Positions 1-8,265 of a stretch of DNA of 64,000 nt are shown in pieces (the first letter of the stretch is position 1; each line of letters opens with the position of its first letter). The DNA is from Winogradskyella marina (GTDB lineage Bacteria; Bacteroidota; Bacteroidia; Flavobacteriales; Flavobacteriaceae), in NCBI RefSeq assembly GCF_015645385.1, contig NZ_JADOET010000007.1:147234-211233 (forward strand), in the 5' to 3' direction. The notes beneath the pieces are model-generated. The model was not told the origin of the DNA. It did not search any database and saw only the letters and a program-made list of their open reading frames with translations. The translations under genes were made by a program, and so were the position numbers.

Positions 1-418
1 AGTTGACAGCACTTTCTGTGTGGTTATCTACGGCTTTTATTATGTTTTTTTCTTTTCTGTTGTTTTGTGAAAAGCTTAAAAGTGAAAAACATAAAAGGGT
101 TATGAAAAGTGAGTTTTTTTTGTTCGCTTTTGAAATCATGTTTGATTGATTTTTAATATTATCTAGTCCATATTTTTGCCATACAATTCAATACAGAATT
201 TAAGATATGACATTCACATATTATTTGACTTTATTTCTAACTATCAATGGGTCATAATTCCAAAGATATTTAGTAAAAATAGATTAAATATAATCCAAAT
301 AGTAAAGTTTAAACGTATATAATATGGATGTACGCCGTTTTTTATCGAAAAAAATTTAATGTTTCGTTAAAATCATTATTTTCGTATATTAACATAAATT
401 AACACTAAAACCAATAAA
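1..418. other. Non-coding stretch at window start
   Basis: No open frame of convincing length or composition is visible on either strand. The stretch is very AT-rich and leads into the LEA-like lipoprotein gene at 419, so its last hundred bases probably carry that gene's promoter. A TATTTTCG at 377-384 resembles the Bacteroidota -7 element TAnnTTTG with one change, but no matching -33 element is clear. Confidence 0.5.
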
Positions 419-820
419 ATGAAAAAAGTTGTATTAAGTTTAGCACTAGTTGCTGTATTAGGATTATCATTTACATCATGTAGAGAAACCGCTGAAAAAA
501 CTGGAGACGCCGTAGAAAACGCTACTGACGCTACAGGAGATGCTTTAGAAGATGCTGCTGATGCAGTTGAAGATACTGCCAACGATGCCGTTGATGCTGC
601 TGACGAAGCTATTGACAGTACAAAAGATGCTGCTAGCGACGCTGCAGATTCAGCAGGTGAAGCTATAGATAACGCAAAGGATGCTGCTGGAGATGCAGTT
701 GACAATGTTAAAGATGCTGCTAACGATGCCGTTGAAGGCGCAAAAAAAGCTGGTAACGACGCCGTTGACGAAGCTCAAAAAGCTGGTAACGATGCTATAG
801 ATAAAGCTAAAGGATTATAA
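419..820 (+). CDS. LEA-like, alanine/aspartate-rich lipoprotein
   Basis: This encodes a 133-aa protein with a lipoprotein signal peptide (lipobox FTSC, Cys21). The mature part is almost only Ala, Asp, Glu, Lys, Asn, Gly and Val in loose 11-residue repeats of the type DAxxDAADxAxDA. Such amphipathic repeats are typical of LEA-type and YtxH/apolipoprotein-like proteins, which are disordered or helical and are linked to stress protection or envelope spacing. No catalytic motif is seen. It stands alone, with a strong bidirectional terminator 22 bases downstream and a convergent LacI gene beyond. A frame on the opposite strand covers part of it but is a by-product of the repetitive composition. 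The family assignment is by composition only. Confidence 0.85.
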   Translation: MKKVVLSLALVAVLGLSFTSCRETAEKTGDAVENATDATGDALEDAADAVEDTANDAVDAADEAIDSTKDAASDAADSAGEAIDNAKDAAGDAVDNVKDAANDAVEGAKKAGNDAVDEAQKAGNDAIDKAKGL

Positions 821-842
821 TATCCTAAATATCAAAAAATAA

Positions 843-876
843 AAAAAAGGCTTGATTTAAAAATCAAGCCTTTTTT
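843..876. terminator. Bidirectional intrinsic terminator
   Basis: A perfect hairpin has arms GGCTTGATT (849-857) and AATCAAGCC (862-870), with an A-run before and a T-run after. It can therefore stop both the lipoprotein gene (+) and the convergent LacI-type gene (-). Confidence 0.9.
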
Positions 877-895
877 CATACCTTATTTCTAAAAT

Positions 896-1903
896 TTAAT
901 TTTTAAACGATTCGCTTAATTTCAATTCACTAGGAACAACAATAGTCTCTAATTTTAGAGTCTCATCTTTTATATTATCAATCAGTAACTTTGTTGACAT
1001 CTCACCTATTTTATGCGCTTTTTGATGAATAATTGAGATTTTTGGACTCGATAATACCTGAGTATGCTCATAACCAAAACCTACTACCGATAAATCTTTA
1101 GGAATTTCTTTTCCTAATTTTTTAGCCATATTTATTGCTACAATTCCTGTAACGTGATCTATAGACAGAATGGCATCGATAGATGTATTCTCTTTTAAGC
1201 AGCTATAAATTCTCTTTTCAACATCAAGGTCAACTGCGTTATCTAATTTTAAAATATTAGGTTCTAAATTATAATCCTCCAATGCCTTCGTATAGCCACT
1301 TATTCTAAGCTGACCAACACTAAGTTCTTCAATATTACTGACTAAAAGAATGTTTTTTCGTTTCTCTTTTACAATTAAATGTTCGGTAGCCTCGTAAACA
1401 GATTGAAAATCATCTACAATGACTTTATTACATTCTATATCATCAACAACTCTATCAAACATTAAAACGGGAAGCTTACTTTTTATGGCAGACTTAATAT
1501 GATCCGTTTGTTCCTTCACTTGGCTTTCTCTAGCAACTGCAATAATAAAACCATCAACACTTCCATTAGCCAATAGATCTAAGCTTCGCTTTTCTTTGTG
1601 CAAGGTTTCGTTAGATAAGCAAACAATAATATCGTAATCATTACTTGTTGCCGTTTTTTCAATGCCATGTAATACTTCCGCAAAAAAGGGATTGGTTACT
1701 GTTGGAAGAATAACACCAATTATCTTGGTCTTATTAGTTTTTAGTTGTTGTGCAATCCTATTCGGTTTATAGTTTAACTTAGCTGCCAACTCCTTAACTC
1801 TAATCCTTGTATTTTCACTGATTTCATGGCTGTCATTTAACGCTTTTGATACGGTTGAAACAGAAATATTTAAAAGGGCAGCTAATTCTTTGAGTGTTGT
1901 CAT
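896..1903 (-). CDS. LacI-family transcriptional regulator
   Basis: The 335-aa protein has the LacI layout. An N-terminal helix-turn-helix (about residues 3-25, with the usual ISVSTVSKALN core) and hinge region (to about 55) are followed by a periplasmic-binding-protein-like sensor domain beginning IIGVILPTVTNPFFAEVLHGIE (about 61-82). Family members bind operators as dimers and respond to sugars or sugar phosphates. The gene is transcribed on its own. The next gene upstream on the same strand ends behind a terminator at about 2089-2118. Its position beside a glucan PUL suggests that it senses a breakdown product of the same glucan, but the ligand is not shown by the sequence. The start is an ATG in good agreement with the family N-terminus. 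Confidence 0.93.
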   Translation of the reverse strand: MTTLKELAALLNISVSTVSKALNDSHEISENTRIRVKELAAKLNYKPNRIAQQLKTNKTKIIGVILPTVTNPFFAEVLHGIEKTATSNDYDIIVCLSNETLHKEKRSLDLLANGSVDGFIIAVARESQVKEQTDHIKSAIKSKLPVLMFDRVVDDIECNKVIVDDFQSVYEATEHLIVKEKRKNILLVSNIEELSVGQLRISGYTKALEDYNLEPNILKLDNAVDLDVEKRIYSCLKENTSIDAILSIDHVTGIVAINMAKKLGKEIPKDLSVVGFGYEHTQVLSSPKISIIHQKAHKIGEMSTKLLIDNIKDETLKLETIVVPSELKLSESFKN

Positions 1904-2084
1904 TTTATATTATTTAATCAAAAGTGAGGAAAACAGTTCCTTTATAACACGTATTTTATCCTCTTTTGTAATACACAACTGTTATAACTTTTTTTTCGTA
2001 CTAGTTATCTAAAATAAACTATTCAGCTATTATTAGCAATTCACATTTATAGCACTAAATTAAAGCATCATGAACTTAAATCAT

Positions 2085-2120
2085 AAAAAAAGCGTGTTTA
2101 AATATTATAAACACGCTTTT
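2085..2120 (-). terminator. Intrinsic terminator after the type IX secreted protein
   Basis: The hairpin arms AAGCGTGTTT (2090-2099) and AAACACGCTT (2109-2118) match perfectly. On the minus strand the right-hand side is followed by a T-run. It lies 35 bases past the stop of the 533-aa secreted protein gene. Confidence 0.88.
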
Positions 2121-2152
2121 ATACAAGATTTATTTATTGCTATTAATTAATC

Positions 2153-3754
2153 TCATTTCTTTATAAGCTTTACACTTTTAGTTCCATTAAGACCCTCAAC
2201 TCTGGCAAAATATACACCTGATTTTAAAGCAGATGTATTAATTTTTGCTTCAGTTGCATTTGGCTTTAAAGTACTTACTTTATTTCCTAAAATATCAAAT
2301 ACAGTAATTGAAGTTATAGTTGTATTACTTTCAATATTCCAGTCAGCATTAGTTGGGTTAGGGAAAACTTTAAACGCAGCTGCCTCAAACTCACTTGTAC
2401 TTAATGTACAGTCATCACCAACTTCATAGGTAAAATATTTTGTAACCGAAAGTCCGCCTGCATAAGCAAATTTACAAGCATAGGTAACTTCTTCACCAAT
2501 GGTTAAATCATCAATCGTCGTTGAAAACGTTTTATCACCAAGATTATCCATTGGATATTCAGTAAAAGGAGTTTGTTGCCATAAATAAGCCACAAGACCT
2601 GCTTTATCATCAAGTAGTTGAAATGTAATCTCTACAGACGTACCAGTAGTCTCAAATGAGTAAAGGTAACCTGTTGTAAACTCTCCTTGTCCTGCTTCAT
2701 CCGAAATACCTGAACATGCTGTATTGTCAGCTGGATCTGGAAGTTCTGGTTCTGGTTCTTCTGAATCTGCAACAGCTCCTGAAATATCATCGAATAAATA
2801 GGTTCCAACAACATCTGAAGAAGAACCAATACCTGAATCTACAAATATGACTAATTTACTATAAGAGGATAAACCACTACCAAAATTTAATTCAATATCG
2901 TGCCAATCGGTTCCTGTTGTTGTAAACGGTAATTGCACAGGACCACCAGACGATGCTTCTTCAAGTTTAAAAAGGTGTTCATTCACTTCCTCAGGACCAG
3001 CAGTCGTTGATCTTACTCTAAATGTTATTGTATTATTAGCTTCATCAGAAAGATCTATAGGGTTTTCTAGCACAACTTGAGCATGATCCCAGTCTGCACC
3101 AGAACCAGCAATTTCTAATACATTATTTGTAGCATCATCTGGATCTTCTATTATTGTCGCAACAGCATCTTCAAAAGCATACATAACATCATTAAACTCA
3201 TCGCTAAAATCTACTGGTAAATTAAATGCTGGAGTCTCTGTTACATGAGGTGGTCCAGCGATGTCATCAATTAAATACGTTCCAGTCTCTGCATTACCAA
3301 CGCCAAAATCTGTGAATATCACCATCTTACCATAATTTCCAAGACCAGAAGGAAAATCTAATGAAATCTCTTTCCATTGATCGTCTTCTGTTGTGAACAC
3401 CAATTCGGTATTACTAGTAGTACCTTCTTCAAATTTTAATGCATGTGTGCGCACACCACCATCAGTTGTGTTTCTAAATCTGAATGTAATGGTGTTATTA
3501 TTGTCATCAGATAAATCCAAGTTATTCTCAAAAAATACTTGAGCATTATCCCATTCGCTACCATTACCAGTAATTGATAATACATCATTAGTTGGATCGT
3601 CTGGATCTGTAACGTTTGCAATAATAACTTCAGGAACATCACCTACAATACCGTGTACTGTTGGATTACCATCTTGCGTAAATGTAAATGGCAACTCTTG
3701 ACTGTACCCAAAGGCGACAATCATAAAAGCAAACAAAAATGTAATTTTTTTCAT
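2153..3754 (-). CDS. Secreted protein with two carbohydrate-binding-like modules and type IX (type A) sorting domain
   Basis: The 533-aa protein has a signal peptide (about 1-19) and two similar modules, residues 20-167 and 177-326. Both contain the pattern W-D-x-A-Q-V, then L-S-D, T-I-T-F-R, and end in GTYL(I/F)DDI(A/S)G. This beta-sandwich pattern resembles carbohydrate-binding modules. A third domain (about 340-448) contains LWQQTPF and resembles glycan-binding C-terminal modules of flavobacterial PUL proteins. Residues 460-533 (VFPNPTNADWNIE, DILGNKV, LKSGVYFARV, SVKLIKK) form a classical type A C-terminal sorting domain of the type IX secretion system. No glycosidase motif is seen. It is probably a secreted or surface-attached glucan-binding protein. 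It is monocistronic. A motif about 265 bases upstream of its start is identical to one upstream of susC, suggesting shared control. Confidence 0.85.
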   Translation of the reverse strand: MKKITFLFAFMIVAFGYSQELPFTFTQDGNPTVHGIVGDVPEVIIANVTDPDDPTNDVLSITGNGSEWDNAQVFFENNLDLSDDNNNTITFRFRNTTDGGVRTHALKFEEGTTSNTELVFTTEDDQWKEISLDFPSGLGNYGKMVIFTDFGVGNAETGTYLIDDIAGPPHVTETPAFNLPVDFSDEFNDVMYAFEDAVATIIEDPDDATNNVLEIAGSGADWDHAQVVLENPIDLSDEANNTITFRVRSTTAGPEEVNEHLFKLEEASSGGPVQLPFTTTGTDWHDIELNFGSGLSSYSKLVIFVDSGIGSSSDVVGTYLFDDISGAVADSEEPEPELPDPADNTACSGISDEAGQGEFTTGYLYSFETTGTSVEITFQLLDDKAGLVAYLWQQTPFTEYPMDNLGDKTFSTTIDDLTIGEEVTYACKFAYAGGLSVTKYFTYEVGDDCTLSTSEFEAAAFKVFPNPTNADWNIESNTTITSITVFDILGNKVSTLKPNATEAKINTSALKSGVYFARVEGLNGTKSVKLIKK

Positions 3755-4017
3755 AATAAATTATATTGGTTAATTATTTAGTTTAATACAATATTACAGA
3801 GCTATGCAATGGTTTTTTGTAACCATAATTAGAGAACTCTAATATTGATTGCTTCAAATCTAAAATGAAATATTAATGATTCCCAAATATTTTACAATAC
3901 AAAAAGCATACATCGTAATAATTTTCTTATATGATTGAAAAGTTGGCAATTTACCCTTGATTTTATGGGCATTTCACTAATTGCTAAATAGATAGAAAAG
4001 CTATGAATTATAACCCA

Positions 4018-4033
4018 TTGTATAGGTAATGTA
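4018..4033. promoter_or_regulatory. Candidate operator, copy 1
   Basis: The sequence TTGTATAGGTAATGTA is identical to 22747-22762 in front of susC. It lies 264 bases before the start of the type IX secreted protein gene, in the same orientation relative to the gene. The regulatory role is inferred from the exact match between two PUL-related intergenic regions; the protein that binds is not known. Confidence 0.45.
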
Positions 4034-4342
4034 GTGTTGCTTAATAAGCATGTTGTGGCTACTGCGAGCACAATGAAGTATCTTGACGTAATAAGTTAAA
4101 TTAATTAGGCCTTAAATTGAATAAATACTACCATGAAAATATAAATAATCTGAGCTTAATTAATATCAAAAAAAGAAGTTAGTGCCGCATCGAACCTAGC
4201 ATTTACAAAGTACCAAAACGCAAAGATATTGTATAATATTGTTGACGATTAACAGAACATTAATTGTTTAAATTTAACCGATAGAAATGTGTCTAATATG
4301 CACGACCAACCAAAATAGGCCAATGAGATAGTTGTTAAAACA

Positions 4343-4379
4343 AAAAAAGCCATATTGATTAATTCAATATGGCTTTTTT
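4343..4379. terminator. Intrinsic terminator at the end of the PUL
   Basis: Hairpin arms AGCCATATTGA and TCAATATGGCT enclose a short loop, with an A-run on the left and a T-run on the right. It can end transcription of the last PUL gene (GH17 at 4415-5299) on the minus strand. Confidence 0.9.
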
Positions 4380-4414
4380 AGCGAATAGTTATTCTAATCT
4401 AAGGGTGTTTTTAT

Positions 4415-5299
4415 TTAATATTTTAACACTTCATTTTTATCCCAAATGCCCCAAAACGATCCAACATCTCCTTCTGCAGCCTTTTTCCAAGATTCATCAA
4501 AAGATGAAAAGTAGAACATCTCAATACCTTCTTCTTTAGACCATTGTTGAGAATTAATAAAGTACTTAAGTGCATTTTCTTCAGAAGGAAACGCACCCTC
4601 TAAGTTAGTCCCTTTATTTGGCCAACCGGTTTCTGTTATGATTACCTTTTTTCCGTTGCCAGCCTTTAATGCCCTATGATACATGTCTTTAATGTATAAT
4701 AGCGAATAATCCTGATCACAACCTTCCCAAAACGGGTAACAATTTGCTAAAATAATATCGCAAGCTTCTGTAATGTGAGGTCTATCTACAAATTCGTAGT
4801 AGGCGTCAACATAGCCAACTGGGATATTTTTAATAGATTTCTTAACATTATAAATGTGTTGTAATAGCTCTTCTTCCGTTAAATCTCCACGATACATCAC
4901 TTCATTGCCTACTGAGGCAACATCCACATACCCTTGATTAGCTAGCTCTATAAGTCCCGAAACTTCTTTTTCATTTATAGCTTTATTATTTCCTAACCAA
5001 GCACCAACTAATGTTTTAAGTCCGTATTCCTTTGCAATTTTTGGAATTAACTCGTTACCTTCTGTACATGAAAAGGAACGAATCCAATTGGTATAAGGTT
5101 TTATGATTTCTATACGTCTTCTTACTTGAGATTCGGATAATTGGTCACCAGGCTCTTGGCCATCCATATAAGGACTAAAACAAAGACCATGTACACCTTG
5201 AGATAAAATGTTTTTATATATCGTTTTTAGTCCTTCAATATCCTTATCAGCATAATCTAAAGATGCTAATGCCAAAAATTTTTCTCCTCTTAAAGACAT
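4415..5299 (-). CDS. GH17 beta-1,3-glucan hydrolase/transferase, no signal peptide
   Basis: The 294-aa protein covers a single TIM-barrel domain of glycoside hydrolase family 17. The acid/base is Glu133 in SVGNEVMYRG and the nucleophile is Glu223 in ITETGWPNKG, both standard GH17 motifs. Family members cleave or transfer beta-1,3-glucan chains. Unlike the other hydrolases of this PUL, its N-terminus (MSLRGEKFLALASLDY) is neither a lipoprotein signal nor a Sec signal, so it is predicted to act in the cytoplasm. It is the last gene of the operon, 16 bases after the sugar symporter gene, which fits action on imported oligosaccharides next to the phosphorylase. Whether it hydrolyses or transfers cannot be told from sequence. 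Confidence 0.9.
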   Translation of the reverse strand: MSLRGEKFLALASLDYADKDIEGLKTIYKNILSQGVHGLCFSPYMDGQEPGDQLSESQVRRRIEIIKPYTNWIRSFSCTEGNELIPKIAKEYGLKTLVGAWLGNNKAINEKEVSGLIELANQGYVDVASVGNEVMYRGDLTEEELLQHIYNVKKSIKNIPVGYVDAYYEFVDRPHITEACDIILANCYPFWEGCDQDYSLLYIKDMYHRALKAGNGKKVIITETGWPNKGTNLEGAFPSEENALKYFINSQQWSKEEGIEMFYFSSFDESWKKAAEGDVGSFWGIWDKNEVLKY

Positions 5300-5315
5300 A
5301 ATTAATATTCAGTTA

Positions 5316-6734
5316 TTAGGTTGTATTCGTTTTACGTTGATCTAATTGGGCTCTCGTTTTATTAGCTTTTTCTTCGGTGATGTCGTAATTACGCATTATA
5401 TACATAGCGATAAGCGTTCCTACCAATGGAAAAAAGCAAAAGAAAGCATGTAAACCATCTACCGCAGATTGTTGGTCTGTCGTTGCTAAATTTGAATCAA
5501 AACCTACTATCCAAATAATAAATCCACTTAAAGCACCAGCAATAGCAAAACCTACTTTTACCATCCACCAATAAATAGCTCCAAAAATTCCTTCTCTACG
5601 CATGCCTGTATTGAGTTCATCTACATCTATTATATCCGCGGTCATAGACATCATTATAGTAAATAAGCTTCCAATACCGAAAGAGAAAAATGGAAGCGCT
5701 ATGATATACAGCCACGGTTTACCAGGAACAAATAAAAACCACAATAATACATAGCCTATGATTGAAATGCCTTGCGCTAACATAAATGCTTTTTTCTTTC
5801 CAAATGCTTTAGACATCTTCGCTACTGCAGGTATAACAATAAAAGTTGTTCCTAATGCACCCAAGCAACCAAATAAAGATACCCAAACACCAGAGGCTTC
5901 TGCATCACCATTAAATAGTTTGTATACAATTACGAAAAACGTAAGTGCTGCTACCGTATTAAAGGCATTAAAAATTAAAAAGGTAGCTCCACATATTTTT
6001 CTAAATTCTTTAATTTTAAAAGCTTCAAGAAAGCTGTCATATATTTTCCGTAAGCTATTTCCAATGTTTGCTCTGTTTAAAGGCTCATAATCTTTATTAA
6101 GTGTTGACTCGCTTTTTATAAATAATGCAGGCACCATGGCACAAACTGCACACGGAATGGCAACCCAAACAGATAATTGCCTAACTGCTACATCTGCAGA
6201 TGGAAACCAATCTTGATCGTACATTATAATCCAAAATAAAGGTGCTATTACCCAAGCCCATTGCCCAATAAATTGAGAAATCGCCATAATATTAGTACGC
6301 TCGTGGAAATCGTCACTCATCTCATATCCCATTGCTACGTATGGCACGCTAAACAGCGTAAGTCCTAAATAAAATATCAGCGACCATATAAAGAAATACC
6401 AGAAATTAAATTCCAAAGAATTATCTCTATAAAGTTGCCACATAAAAATGTAGGCAATTCCCATAATGATGCCGCCAATTAACACATACTGTCTTCGACG
6501 TCCCCATTTAGATTTTGTATTATCTGAAATAAAACCCATAATAGGATCCGTAATTGAATCGAATATTCTTGGCGCAAAGAAAATAACGCCCCACATCCAA
6601 CCAGGAAAGCCTAAGTCCTCGACCAAAACCACCATAAATATTCCCATTATGGCAGGAAACATTTGATTAGCAAACATTCCTACTCCAAAGGCAACTTTTT
6701 GCCCAAATGGAACTTTGTTGGTTAGTGTGGACAT
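5316..6734 (-). CDS. GPH-family (MelB-like) sugar:cation symporter
   Basis: The 472-aa membrane protein has about 12 hydrophobic segments. The N-terminal signature FDSITDPIMGFISDNTKSKWGRRR (about residues 58-81) is the hallmark of the glycoside-pentoside-hexuronide family within the major facilitator superfamily. Members couple uptake of glycosides to H+ or Na+. The gene begins 2 bases after the GH30 stop and ends 16 bases before the GH17 gene. The context indicates transport of gluco-oligosaccharides or glucose from periplasm to cytoplasm, feeding the phosphorylase encoded upstream in the operon. The substrate is inferred. Confidence 0.9.
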   Translation of the reverse strand: MSTLTNKVPFGQKVAFGVGMFANQMFPAIMGIFMVVLVEDLGFPGWMWGVIFFAPRIFDSITDPIMGFISDNTKSKWGRRRQYVLIGGIIMGIAYIFMWQLYRDNSLEFNFWYFFIWSLIFYLGLTLFSVPYVAMGYEMSDDFHERTNIMAISQFIGQWAWVIAPLFWIIMYDQDWFPSADVAVRQLSVWVAIPCAVCAMVPALFIKSESTLNKDYEPLNRANIGNSLRKIYDSFLEAFKIKEFRKICGATFLIFNAFNTVAALTFFVIVYKLFNGDAEASGVWVSLFGCLGALGTTFIVIPAVAKMSKAFGKKKAFMLAQGISIIGYVLLWFLFVPGKPWLYIIALPFFSFGIGSLFTIMMSMTADIIDVDELNTGMRREGIFGAIYWWMVKVGFAIAGALSGFIIWIVGFDSNLATTDQQSAVDGLHAFFCFFPLVGTLIAMYIMRNYDITEEKANKTRAQLDQRKTNTT

Positions 6735-6736
6735 AA

Positions 6737-8254
6737 TTATAGTGTTTTAGATGGAATCAATATCGTTTGAATGGCTTGTTGATTAATTTTTACATTAACG
6801 GTGTCTTCTCCAAGCGATAGTGTAAAGTCTTTTGGTGTTTTCCCTTCGTTAAACAACACCACTGCAATAGATCCATCTGGATTTGTTGCTGCTGTAACCA
6901 TAAGGTCCTTTACTCCATTCTCTACACCAATAACCTCTGCTCCTGGTCTTATATACTTACTAAAATGAGCCATAGTGTAATACAATGGTGTAAAGTAAAC
7001 TTCATCCGCATCTGGATCTACAATTACTGGTGCCGCACACCAATTTTCAAACCAGTTGGGACCACCTTGTCGATCTAAAACCATGTTCCAATCTATCCAA
7101 CCGTCAACCCAATTGTTTAGACAACCAATAATATCTCTTGCGTAGCGGTTTACAGGTGCATATTTTGGGTGCAAGTGTTTCTTATCATCTTCACGCCAGT
7201 CATAACCCCAATCCGTAGCTTCTTTTTTCCAGTACCAAGCATCATCTTGCCATGCAGGAACTTCTGAATCTACACATCCTTCTGTTTCTATTAAGTACTT
7301 GTCTGGTGCTTTTTCATGAGCATATTGCAACTCTTCTGGAAAATAATCATATGTACTCTCGTACCAATGGATTGCTGTACCCGCAAAATATTTAGAAGAA
7401 GCTTCATCTTTAAACATGGCATCTACCCATTCGCCTAAACCTGCTCGGTTTTGATCGTAACCAAGGATATTAACGTCTCCATAACCATCAGCTTCTAATT
7501 TTGGTCCTAAATGGTTTTGTACAAAATCCGTTTCTGTTTCTGGTGTAAAGTGCATACTTTCCCAGTTATTTCCATTTCCATGTGGCTCATTAACTGGTGT
7601 TAAACCCCAAATATCTATACCTTCAGCTTTATAAGCCTCTAAGTATTTAGAAAAATAGAGAGCAAATGCATCGTAATATTTTGGTAATAATGTACCACCT
7701 ACATATTCTTTATTGTCTTTCATCCATGGTGGTGATGTCCAAGGTGATGCTATGATTCCGAAACCATCTTTTGAAATGGCTTGAGCTTCTTTAATCATCG
7801 GAATTAAATCATCTCGATCTTCCTCAATACTGAAATTTTTCATTTCCATATCATCTGCAACTGGCGCATACGTATAGTTATTTAAAGAAAAATCACATGA
7901 AGCGATATGTGTTCTTGTTAATGAATAACGTGCACCTTCATCTGCAAAATACGCTTGAAGAATAGTGTCGCGATTCTTTTTACTCAACTTATTTAATAAG
8001 TAAGCAGAAGACTCTGTAAACGAACCACCAAAACCTGTTATAGTTTGAAACTTTTGTTCTGGTAATATTTTTATAACTGCTGAAGAATCTACTTTAGAAA
8101 ACTCCGTAATTCTGGTCAGTTTATTTCCACTTTCTGAAGTTTCGTATACCTCAACATTTAAGTCTTTGCTTTCTTTATTCTCTTTTTTTTCAGAATTACA
8201 ACTCATTATTGTGAGAGTTAAGAGAACCAATATGCTGTTTCTTGTTGTTTTCAT
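6737..8254 (-). CDS. GH30 beta-glucosidase/beta-1,6-glucanase lipoprotein
   Basis: The protein has 505 residues from the ATG at 8254, which gives a clean lipoprotein signal (MKTTRNSIL..., lipobox IMSC, Cys19). An in-frame TTG at 8269 would add five residues and overlap the upstream gene, so it was not chosen. The enzyme domain has GH30 motifs: FGGSFTESSAYL near 75, PWTSPPWMK near 171, acid/base Glu223 in TPVNEPHG and nucleophile Glu325 in IETEGCVD. GH30 members hydrolyse beta-1,6-glucan or glucosylceramide-type beta-glucosides. In a laminarin PUL the likely job is removal of beta-1,6-linked side chains. It lies 11 bases after the GH-A gene and 2 bases before the symporter gene. Confidence 0.92.
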   Translation of the reverse strand: MKTTRNSILVLLTLTIMSCNSEKKENKESKDLNVEVYETSESGNKLTRITEFSKVDSSAVIKILPEQKFQTITGFGGSFTESSAYLLNKLSKKNRDTILQAYFADEGARYSLTRTHIASCDFSLNNYTYAPVADDMEMKNFSIEEDRDDLIPMIKEAQAISKDGFGIIASPWTSPPWMKDNKEYVGGTLLPKYYDAFALYFSKYLEAYKAEGIDIWGLTPVNEPHGNGNNWESMHFTPETETDFVQNHLGPKLEADGYGDVNILGYDQNRAGLGEWVDAMFKDEASSKYFAGTAIHWYESTYDYFPEELQYAHEKAPDKYLIETEGCVDSEVPAWQDDAWYWKKEATDWGYDWREDDKKHLHPKYAPVNRYARDIIGCLNNWVDGWIDWNMVLDRQGGPNWFENWCAAPVIVDPDADEVYFTPLYYTMAHFSKYIRPGAEVIGVENGVKDLMVTAATNPDGSIAVVLFNEGKTPKDFTLSLGEDTVNVKINQQAIQTILIPSKTL

Positions 8255-8265
8255 ATTCAACGTTA

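Larger units (their letters stand above)
3755..4414. other. 660-base intergenic region with operator-like motif and terminator
   Basis: No gene is visible on either strand. It holds a terminator at its high-coordinate end (4343-4379, for the GH17 gene) and a 16-base motif at 4018-4033 shared with the region upstream of susC. The rest is presumably the leader and promoter of the type IX secreted protein gene, but no exact -7/-33 pair was found. Confidence 0.6.

Noticed and set aside
376..705. Antisense frame of 109 residues over the LEA-like gene
   Set aside because: Its Ser/Ala-rich composition is the reverse reading of the repetitive lipoprotein gene, and no start context or homology is recognisable.
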